Made by a program: the position numbers and the translations under genes | Notes under the pieces: generated by a model | The model's database searches: none | Told to the model about the DNA's origin: nothing | Seen by the model: only the letters and a program-made list of their open reading frames with translations | Shown: positions 30,717 to 36,440 of the stretch, in pieces | Layout: every line of letters starts with the position of its first letter | Position numbering within the stretch: the first letter of the stretch is position 1 | Source: a bacterium | GTDB taxonomy: Bacteria; Patescibacteriota; Microgenomatia; Daviesbacterales; UBA10151 | Reading direction: 5' to 3' | Assembly (NCBI GenBank): GCA_030647265.1 | Contig: JAUSJM010000001.1 | Location: forward strand, 1 to 36,440 | Length of the DNA stretch: 36,440 nucleotides

Positions 30717-32573
30717 CTATTCTCCTAAGCTTTTACCTGAACCAGTAGCTTGCTGGTTTGGATCCAAACTTTTAAGGTTATTTTTATCAGGGTTAAAGTA
30801 CCAGATATAAACCTCTTTAGTAATGGGGGCAGCCACGCTTGAACCTTCACCTCCGGCTTCCACTAAAACTGTCATGGCAATTTGGGGGTAAGGCAAAGGG
30901 GCATAAGAAGTATACCAGGCATGGGTGGCATTTTTAGGATCACCAAACTCAGCGGTTCCGGTTTTCCCGGCGGTAGGAATAGAAAAGGTAAAGAAGGGCC
31001 AGGCTGTTCCACCTGTCTTTGGAACCTCAGTTAATCCTTGTTGTATCAGCTGGACATCCTCTTTTTTGAAAACATTCTTTTCCAAAGGACCAAAGTGAAA
31101 CTCCTTGGTCTGGTTCCCCCAAGGATCGGTAATTTTAGTAGCCAGATGGGGAATGTTCACCACTCCGTCAGCAGCTGCGAAAGCTGTCTCCCCCAAAATC
31201 TGCATCGGGGTAGTAAGCAAAAATCCCTGGCCGATGGCCATATGCAGAGTATCTCCCGGATACCACCCTTCCCCATAATTTTCTCTTTTCCAGGCATCAT
31301 CGGGAACCAGTCCTTTAGCCTCACCGGGTAAATCTATCCCCGATTTTTCCCCAAAACCCAACTTTTTAGCAGTTTCCCCCAAAGCTTCCACTCCCACCCA
31401 CTCACCTACTTTATAAAAAAAGATGTCATTGGAACGCTGGAGAGCTTTTACTAAATCTACCACCCCTTCTTTTCTGCCATACTGGGTAAAGTACCAGTTG
31501 GCAAACTGGTAGGGGCCCAAAGATATTACACCGGTGTCTTCAATCTTCGTCTGGCTGTTAATCTTACCGGAAGCAAGCCCGGCTAAGGAAGTGGTAATTT
31601 TAAAGGTCGAACCGGGAGGATAAGTCCCGGATATAACCCGGTTTAAAAGCGGAGAGGAAGGGTCTTGAAAATAGGAGCTCACTTCCTCGTTTCTTTTAGG
31701 GTCAGTAAAAGCATTACTGTCAAAAGAGGGCCAGGAAACAAGGGCCAAGATTTCCCCGTTACGGGGATTTTCCGCTACCAGTGCTCCGCAACAGGATTTT
31801 GCCTTCTCTACCCCGTTTTTCAAAGCGGTAAAGGTAATTTTTTGCAGATCCCCGTCAAGTGATAAATAAATGCTGTGTCCGGGAATGGGATCTATGCGCC
31901 GAAGAGTCTGAAGTTTTTTCCCTGAGGCATCAACCTCCACAATCTCGGCCCCGTCTTTACCCCGCAGAGTGCTTTCATAAACTTGCTCAATACCTGCCCG
32001 TCCGATCCTGTCCCCTAACCGATAATCCCGGTACTGATCGTTTTTTAACTCTGTTTCGGAAATTTGACCCACATATCCTAAAACATGAGCGGTAACAGAC
32101 CCTAAGGGGTAGAAACGGATAGCGTCAACCTCCAACTCCTCAAAATTGGGATCATCTTTGGCCTCCAAAGCCAAAGCCTCATCTCGACTAATAAAGTGAT
32201 CTTTAAATCTAAAGCCGGGATTATTTTCCGCCAAGACCTTGCCGTTGCGGTCATAAATTACTCCCCGCGGAGCATGGATGACCCTCATCTGAATCCGGTT
32301 GTAATCTGCCAACTGCCTGTTGTGAGCGCCGGTAACAATCTGTAAGCTGAAAAGTTTTAAAAAGAGAGCGAAAAAGACAAACAAGAAAAGGCAAGATATC
32401 ACTACCAGTCTCCAGGCAGAGGCCGGGGCAGAAAATTCCGAGGGTTGAAAGTTGGGCAATAAGTTGTCAGCCCATTCAGAAGTCCTGATCTTTTTCCCGG
32501 TTCCCGAGTCACTGTTGACTTTTAGCAAGTTATCAGAAAAAGCCAGTCCCAGTCTCTTTCTTTTGTACTTCAT
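30717..32573 (-). CDS. mrdA: penicillin-binding protein 2 (elongasome transpeptidase)
   Basis: 618 aa class B PBP. Membrane helix at about residues 56-79, dimerisation domain beginning at RVIHAPRGVIYDRNGKVLAE, transpeptidase domain with the serine motif G321-S322-T-F-K325, S381-N-D, and AGKTGTAEF near residue 535. It cross-links peptidoglycan during elongation with RodA and MreC. It overlaps mreD by 4 nt, the usual mreC-mreD-mrdA order; mreB and rodA are not adjacent. An N-terminal cytoplasmic segment of about 50 residues is longer than in E. coli. Confidence 0.96.
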   Translation of the reverse strand: MKYKRKRLGLAFSDNLLKVNSDSGTGKKIRTSEWADNLLPNFQPSEFSAPASAWRLVVISCLFLFVFFALFLKLFSLQIVTGAHNRQLADYNRIQMRVIHAPRGVIYDRNGKVLAENNPGFRFKDHFISRDEALALEAKDDPNFEELEVDAIRFYPLGSVTAHVLGYVGQISETELKNDQYRDYRLGDRIGRAGIEQVYESTLRGKDGAEIVEVDASGKKLQTLRRIDPIPGHSIYLSLDGDLQKITFTALKNGVEKAKSCCGALVAENPRNGEILALVSWPSFDSNAFTDPKRNEEVSSYFQDPSSPLLNRVISGTYPPGSTFKITTSLAGLASGKINSQTKIEDTGVISLGPYQFANWYFTQYGRKEGVVDLVKALQRSNDIFFYKVGEWVGVEALGETAKKLGFGEKSGIDLPGEAKGLVPDDAWKRENYGEGWYPGDTLHMAIGQGFLLTTPMQILGETAFAAADGVVNIPHLATKITDPWGNQTKEFHFGPLEKNVFKKEDVQLIQQGLTEVPKTGGTAWPFFTFSIPTAGKTGTAEFGDPKNATHAWYTSYAPLPYPQIAMTVLVEAGGEGSSVAAPITKEVYIWYFNPDKNNLKSLDPNQQATGSGKSLGE

Positions 32574-33010
32574 CTTCCTATCTTTAGTTTAATATCTTTT
32601 TTGGGGATAAATCTTTCTTCCCAAAAAAGCAGTAGCAGGTAGATAGGAAAGCTTAAAAGTGCTTGTAAGATGAGGGTTAAAAAATCAATGCCCGAACCGA
32701 AATTCCTCACCAATTGACCAAAAAGCAGAGCCCCAAAAGAAAGAGGAACAACCACTAAAAACTGGGAAGAAACTTGAGTCTTTCTCACCATCTCCACCAA
32801 AACTACCGCTAGAAGATAGACCAAACTTAAAATACCCAAAGGTAATCCCAGAAGGTAAGAAACCAGTATTCCGAAAGAAAATGCCAGCCAAAGATTTTGC
32901 CTGTCACCAACAATAAAACTTCGGCAGATTAAAACCACCAGTACTAAGTCCCAAGAGGTAAGGGTGGACTGTAAAAAACTTAAACCCAGTAAACTAATGA
33001 CCAGTAACAT
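32570..33010 (-). CDS. mreD: rod-shape protein MreD
   Basis: 146 aa, almost entirely hydrophobic with four to five membrane helices and a short basic C-terminal tail (EERFIPKKDIKLKIGR). Sequence conservation of MreD is low, so the call rests on topology, length and position between mreC and mrdA, with one-base and four-base overlaps. Polytopic component of the elongasome in the inner membrane. Confidence 0.85.
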   Translation of the reverse strand: MLLVISLLGLSFLQSTLTSWDLVLVVLICRSFIVGDRQNLWLAFSFGILVSYLLGLPLGILSLVYLLAVVLVEMVRKTQVSSQFLVVVPLSFGALLFGQLVRNFGSGIDFLTLILQALLSFPIYLLLLFWEERFIPKKDIKLKIGR

Positions 33011-33801
33011 TAAGGACTCCTTAAGATGAACACTGTATCCATATCAATAATCTGAAAAAGGGGTTCAACTTTGGCAGTTTTAAAAACCTCGTTCTGGCGT
33101 TCATCAACCGATACGACTTTTCCCATAATCAGTCCTTTTGGTAAAATTCCTTCTGTCCCTTCAGAATAAACCAGGTCTCCCACACCTATCTGTTCCTGGT
33201 GTAAGATCTTATCCATTAAGATTTCTGAACCAAACTGCCCTTCCAAAATCCCTTTGGCCCTGCCGGAAGGATCTTGGGAAAAAACAGCTATCTTAGAATC
33301 CGGATCAAAAGACAGCATCACCTCAGAAGTTTTAGGACTAACCCTCATTATTTTTCCCAAATAGTTATCTTTATAAACTACTGCCCAGGTTTCCTTTATT
33401 CCGTCATCAGAACCTTTATCTAAAGTTATAAACCTGCCGGCAGAGATTACTCTGGAAGGTAAAAGATCATAGGTTTGGGGGTTTAATTTAGCATATTGGT
33501 CCACTAAAGTTTCTTCTTCTGAAAGTTTCTGTCTTAAAGAGGCATTTTCTGTCATCATCTCTCCCAGCTGAATTTTTAAAGCCTTAAATTCTTGGGCAGA
33601 CTGCCTGAAAGAAAAGAGCAGTTCTGATTGTTTTTTAAAAGAGTTCCCGGATTGGTACAGACCATACTGGACAGGGACAGTTAAAGTCTGAACTAAAGAT
33701 TTAGGGAAATTTAAAGTTCCTAAAGAGTCCAAAAGGGTTAAAAACAAAGAGGTAAAGACTAAAAACAGCAGCAACTTTAAATCCTGGGGCACTACTTTCA
33801 T
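33010..33801 (-). CDS. mreC: rod-shape protein MreC
   Basis: 263 aa from the ATG at 33801 (a TTG one codon earlier is unlikely). One membrane helix near residues 8-26, a coiled coil at about 55-95 (QSAQEFKALKIQLGEMMTEN), then the beta-rich MreC domain with LPSRVISAGRFITLDKGSDD, GIKETWAVVYKDNYLGK and GDLVYSEGTEGILPKGLIMG. It organises PBP2 outside the membrane. First gene of the block. Confidence 0.95.
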   Translation of the reverse strand: MKVVPQDLKLLLFLVFTSLFLTLLDSLGTLNFPKSLVQTLTVPVQYGLYQSGNSFKKQSELLFSFRQSAQEFKALKIQLGEMMTENASLRQKLSEEETLVDQYAKLNPQTYDLLPSRVISAGRFITLDKGSDDGIKETWAVVYKDNYLGKIMRVSPKTSEVMLSFDPDSKIAVFSQDPSGRAKGILEGQFGSEILMDKILHQEQIGVGDLVYSEGTEGILPKGLIMGKVVSVDERQNEVFKTAKVEPLFQIIDMDTVFILRSP

Positions 33802-33808
33802 CAAGCTA

Positions 33809-33817
33809 TTTATACCA
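33809..33817 (-). promoter_or_regulatory. mreC extended -10 promoter, leaderless start
   Basis: Minus strand TGG-TATAAA followed by 7 nt and the mreC ATG at 33801. No clear -35. Divergent from the pyrE promoter. Confidence 0.5.
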
Positions 33818-33837
33818 TATTCTTTAGGTTGCCTGTA

Positions 33838-33867
33838 TTGACTAAATTAGCTCACATAAAGTATCTT
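33838..33867 (+). promoter_or_regulatory. pyrE promoter, leaderless start
   Basis: TTGACT, 18 nt, TATCTT, then 7 nt to the pyrE ATG at 33875. Confidence 0.5.
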
Positions 33868-33874
33868 CATAAAA

Positions 33875-34549
33875 ATGGAGAAAATTGCGGAACGGGCAGC
33901 CAGACTTATTATTCAGCCTCCTGATCACCCTGATAAACCGTTTTTCTTCATAGACACAGCGAATCCTCTAGTTTACACCTCAGGAACTAAACATCCAGTT
34001 TACAACCGCATAAGAGATATGCAGACTCCACCTCAAACAAGAAGAGAAATTGTTTCTTTAACATTACAAAAAATTGAGAAGATGCAAAAACTTGGTTTTG
34101 ATCTCCAAGCTGTTGCTCCTGTGCCTGACGGAGCGACTTGGCTGGGTAATATTGTTGCCTATCTTCTAGATATACCTTCAATTAAGCCACGTAAAGATAT
34201 AAAAGGTCATGGAATCCCCCGAGTTTTTGATGGAGCGATCATGGGAGGATTAAATTACCTCTTAGTAGAAGACGTTTTCAGTACTGGAGGGTCAACTATA
34301 GATACTGCTGAAAAAATTAGAAGAGCAGGAGGGGTAGTTACCGATGCTTTGAGTATTCTTAACTATGACTGGGAAGAGGCAAAAGTAAACTTTGCTCGGG
34401 CAGACATTAAACCTCACAGCTTAACAACAATCTCTGTGGTTTTAAGGGAAGCCAGAAAGTTAGGGTTGATAGATCCCAGACATGAGGCAGCACTTGAAGA
34501 CTGGCAAAGAGATCCTCTTACCTGGGCTCAAAGAAATAGAATAGTCTAA
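33875..34549 (+). CDS. pyrE: orotate phosphoribosyltransferase
   Basis: 224 aa. PRPP loop YLLVEDVFSTGGSTIDTAEK at about residues 129-148, preceded by IKPRKDIKGHGIPRVFDG, the mobile-loop Lys/His-Gly segment of OPRTases. N-terminal FFFIDTANPLVYTSGTKHPV resembles the orotate-binding start of the family. It joins orotate and PRPP to give OMP. Followed by a small CxxC gene and by pyrD, whose product makes orotate, so two sequential UMP-pathway steps sit together. OMP decarboxylase (pyrF) is not seen. Confidence 0.92.
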   Translation: MEKIAERAARLIIQPPDHPDKPFFFIDTANPLVYTSGTKHPVYNRIRDMQTPPQTRREIVSLTLQKIEKMQKLGFDLQAVAPVPDGATWLGNIVAYLLDIPSIKPRKDIKGHGIPRVFDGAIMGGLNYLLVEDVFSTGGSTIDTAEKIRRAGGVVTDALSILNYDWEEAKVNFARADIKPHSLTTISVVLREARKLGLIDPRHEAALEDWQRDPLTWAQRNRIV

Positions 34550-34558
34550 AAGCTGGTC

Positions 34559-34587
34559 TTGACAAAAAATCGCAACTTCAGTATTGT
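34559..34587 (+). promoter_or_regulatory. promoter of the small CxxC gene
   Basis: TTGACA, 17 nt, TATTGT, then 22 nt to the ATG at 34610. No Shine-Dalgarno in the short leader. The TTG at 34559 that opens the longest reading frame is the -35 box itself. Confidence 0.5.
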
Positions 34588-34609
34588 CACTATCATCTGT
34601 CCTCTAGTT

Positions 34610-34870
34610 ATGGCTGAAACAATAATTGATGCTGATAGTGTTTTGCAAGCTTTACAACCGTTAGAAGTAGATCTTGTCAGCTTAGCTGTGCTATGCAACC
34701 GAGGAAAAGTTAAGCCTGAAGACATTGGGTTCGGCTTAAGAGAGATTAATGCTTTATTGGAAATCTCTATGTCCACCTGGAAACCGGAAGAATGCCCGAA
34801 GTGTCAAGCAGGAATTCCCATCAATAGAAATATAGGGCATGGAAAAAATCTTCACGCTTCTCGTTCATAA
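34610..34870 (+). CDS. small CxxC protein, resembles a detached PyrE tail
   Basis: 86 aa from the ATG at 34610. Residues 1-58 look helical. The end reads WKPEECPKCQAGIPI, then R-N-I-G-H-G-K. From memory, many long orotate phosphoribosyltransferases finish with a similar P-E-E-C-P-x-C-x-x-G-I-P segment, while the PyrE encoded just upstream lacks it. The simplest reading is a PyrE tail encoded as its own gene, or an accessory zinc protein. Placement between pyrE and pyrD supports a pyrimidine link. Confidence 0.6.
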   Translation: MAETIIDADSVLQALQPLEVDLVSLAVLCNRGKVKPEDIGFGLREINALLEISMSTWKPEECPKCQAGIPINRNIGHGKNLHASRS

Positions 34871-34907
34871 AGCAATCTTAGTTCTGCCGAGAATTTTCAT
34901 ATAACTC

Positions 34908-36056
34908 ATGTATAAAGAAGTTGTTAGGCCTGGTTTAGATTTTTTAGATGCTCATGGAATCTTAGATTCTGAAGATGCCCATAATCTTGTAAAGCGTGGA
35001 CTTCATGCAGCTGAAGCACATCCCTTAACTCTAGCTCTTCTAGAGAGGTTTTTTGCTGATCAGGGAAAACGTTTTGCCCACCCCTGTTTGAGAGTTTGTG
35101 TTGGTGGCTTAGAATTGGAAAATCCGGTGATGATCGGGGCTGGATGGGATAAAGAAGGCAGATGTGTGAGAGCTTTGTGGCAGGTAGGGGCTGCTGCCAT
35201 TACTGTAGGAACTGTTCCTGAGTTCTCCCAACCAGGAAATCCCAAGAAAAGACAGTTTATTTTGGCCCCGGGGGTAGCTTTAAACAGATTGGGTTTTAAC
35301 AGCCCAGGAATGGGGGTAATTGACCATAATTTAAAAAAATACCAAGGCAGCGGTATTCCCACTGGTGTCAGTTTGGGAGTGAATAAAGAGGTTGTAGAGA
35401 CTCACCCTAAAAAGGCCCCAGAAGCTTACGCCGCGGTAACAGAATATCTTTATCACCATGCTGCTTATTTTGAAATTGATGTCTCCTCTCCCAATACCCC
35501 AAAATTAAGGCAACTTCAAAGTAAAGGACCTCTCACTGACATTGTCCAGGCAGTCAATCAAACGATGGATAGATTAGGTAGAAGAATACCATTAGGGATT
35601 AAGGTTGCTCCAGATTTAACACTGGGGGCAGTGGATGATGTAATGGAAACTGCTATTTCTAACCAGGTCCCCCTTCTTATCGTTGGTAACACTACTACTA
35701 GTGAAGAAATTAAAGCAAGATATGGAGAAAGGTGGAGACATGAAGCTGGTGGATTATCTGGGGACGATGAAGAGTTTCGCAGAATGTCAACAGTAATGAT
35801 TGCCCATATCCACCGACAAGCAGGACAACGGTTGGATATAATCGGGGTGGGTGGGATAAAGGATGGCTGGACAGCCATGGAAAAAATTATGGCTGGAGCA
35901 AAAGCTGTCCAAATAGTTACAGGACTCCGGGGGGAAGGTTTGTCTCTCCCGGGAAGGATAAACAGTAAACTGGCAGAGTGGGTTGGCATGAGCCGAGGCA
36001 AAGAAACCATTAATGATTTTGTGGGAATCAATGCTAAAAACCTGCCCGAGCCTTAA
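34908..36056 (+). CDS. pyrD: dihydroorotate dehydrogenase, class 2 type
   Basis: 382 aa. FMN enzyme oxidising dihydroorotate to orotate. The N-terminal helical part (RPGLDFLDAHGILDSEDAHN, AEAHPLTLALLERFF) matches the class 2 (quinone-linked) arrangement. Core motifs: LENPVMIGAGWDKEG, NRLGFNSPGMGV, the catalytic-Ser loop FEIDVSSPNTPKLRQLQ, GIKVAPDLT, LIVGNTTT and IIGVGGIKDGWTAMEKIMAG. The usual N-V-S-S-P-N-T-P has Asp for the first Asn. If this cell lacks a respiratory chain, the electron acceptor is a question. Only 37 nt separate it from the CxxC gene. Confidence 0.95.
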   Translation: MYKEVVRPGLDFLDAHGILDSEDAHNLVKRGLHAAEAHPLTLALLERFFADQGKRFAHPCLRVCVGGLELENPVMIGAGWDKEGRCVRALWQVGAAAITVGTVPEFSQPGNPKKRQFILAPGVALNRLGFNSPGMGVIDHNLKKYQGSGIPTGVSLGVNKEVVETHPKKAPEAYAAVTEYLYHHAAYFEIDVSSPNTPKLRQLQSKGPLTDIVQAVNQTMDRLGRRIPLGIKVAPDLTLGAVDDVMETAISNQVPLLIVGNTTTSEEIKARYGERWRHEAGGLSGDDEEFRRMSTVMIAHIHRQAGQRLDIIGVGGIKDGWTAMEKIMAGAKAVQIVTGLRGEGLSLPGRINSKLAEWVGMSRGKETINDFVGINAKNLPEP

Positions 36057-36076
36057 TCCTATTTCTTGTCTTTTTT

Positions 36077-36088
36077 ATGCGATCGCAT
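36077..36088. promoter_or_regulatory. perfect 12-bp palindrome upstream of the right-edge gene
   Basis: ATGCGATCGCAT lies about 80 nt before the next start codon. It could be an operator or methylation site. Only one copy is seen in the window. Confidence 0.3.
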
Positions 36089-36134
36089 TTGTTTGACAAG
36101 TATTACTGACTCCTTTTGAGACAGATAAGACAAA

Positions 36135-36162
36135 TTGTTTTTTCTTAACTTTCTGCTATTAT
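36135..36162 (+). promoter_or_regulatory. promoter of right-edge gene, leaderless start
   Basis: TTGTTT, 16 nt, TATTAT, then 6 nt to the ATG at 36169. Confidence 0.45.
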
Positions 36163-36168
36163 TGATTC

Positions 36169-36440
36169 ATGGCTTTAACTAAAAACGATATTGTTTTAAT
36201 CGGTGATGAGATGGTACGAGCTTTGGAACCAGTCTATAAAGATCTTGATGGGATGAAAAAAAATTTAAGTGGTCTTCGAAAAGATGTGACAGAGCTTAGA
36301 GAAGACGTTGACGCCGTAAGAGTTGATGTTATAGATCTCCAAAGTAAGGCTGGATCAATCAAGGATCAGCTAGTGGGTATTAACGAGAAATTAGACGAAA
36401 ATAGAAAAACTATCCGTCAAATTAAAAGGCATGTTGGCCT
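36169..36440 (+). CDS. coiled-coil hypothetical protein, 3' end outside window
   Basis: The frame is open from ATG 36169 to the last base, 90 full codons. The translation is polar with repeated leucine/valine spacing (LSGLRKDVTELREDVDAVRV, DVIDLQSKAGSIKDQL, INEKLDENRKTIRQIKR), a long coiled coil without membrane segments or Cys so far. No function can be given from this part. Confidence 0.7.
   Translation, partial: MALTKNDIVLIGDEMVRALEPVYKDLDGMKKNLSGLRKDVTELREDVDAVRVDVIDLQSKAGSIKDQLVGINEKLDENRKTIRQIKRHVG

Noticed and set aside
34900-34905. TATAAC as pyrD promoter
   Set aside because: It lies only 2 nt before the ATG, too close for the transcript to include the start codon, and no -35 is seen.
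36077-36088. HIP1-type repeat of cyanobacteria
   Set aside because: The GCGATCGC core is present but only once, and nothing else suggests a cyanobacterium.
1-36440. tRNA or rRNA genes
   Set aside because: No cloverleaf-like sequence with a GTTCGA-type T-arm and no rRNA stretch was recognised in the intergenic regions; the gaps are mostly too short.

Overview
The window looks like a chromosomal segment of a Candidate Phyla Radiation bacterium (Patescibacteria), most likely Microgenomates. This rests on recognition, not on a search: genes are tightly packed and often overlap by 1 or 4 bases; several housekeeping proteins are pared down (EF-Ts of 151 aa, trigger factor without its FKBP domain, ProRS without an editing insertion, YbeY ending one residue after its last metal ligand); pyrH is missing between tsf and frr; and short membrane-anchored proteins of Microgenomates flavour are present. 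The standard genetic code fits, since TGA serves as a stop (for example in ATGA stop/start overlaps).

Layout. Almost everything from 254 to 33801 is on the minus strand, so transcription reads right to left. 33801-30717 is a cell-shape block (mreC, mreD, mrdA/PBP2). It is followed by a REP-associated tyrosine transposase with inverted ends (29969-30711), dprA, a 120-aa membrane protein and a membrane-anchored two-domain Clp-type ATPase (25949-28468). 24306-25945 is an accessory patch: a broken purC and two unknown proteins. 17246-24251 holds topA and a pyrimidine/thymidylate block: pyrG, dCTP deaminase, thyA, folA and a second Dcd/dUTPase-family protein, with ndk facing it on the plus strand. 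12769-15709 is rpsB-tsf-frr-rseP. 1549-12711 runs through two secreted/membrane proteins, proS, tig, rpsU, yqeY, ybeY, dnaX, glyA, folD, ybaB, recR and an M16 peptidase. The right edge (33875 onward, plus strand) has pyrE, a small CxxC protein, pyrD and the start of a coiled-coil gene.

How genes fit together. PyrD and PyrE are consecutive late steps of UMP synthesis. PyrG, Ndk, Dcd and the Dut-like paralogue, ThyA and FolA would carry UTP to CTP and then dCTP/dUTP to dUMP to dTMP, with GlyA and FolD managing the one-carbon folates ThyA needs. DnaX, RecR, YbaB, DprA and TopA form a replication/repair set.

Three things stand out. (1) Many first-of-operon genes have a good -10 box only 6-9 nt before the start codon, so leaderless mRNA seems to be the default here; three apparent TTG starts are actually -35 boxes. 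(2) Coding genes carry in-frame foreign-looking inserts: degenerate 7-nt repeats of 63 nt in topA and 42 nt in dprA, and GC-rich palindromic elements in topA, possibly folA, and between glyA and folD. (3) The transposase ends place alternative hairpins over the dprA ribosome-binding site. No tRNA, rRNA or CRISPR array was recognised. No wholly new multi-gene system is obvious; the best candidates for new biology are the repeat inserts, the leaderless expression and the membrane Clp pair.
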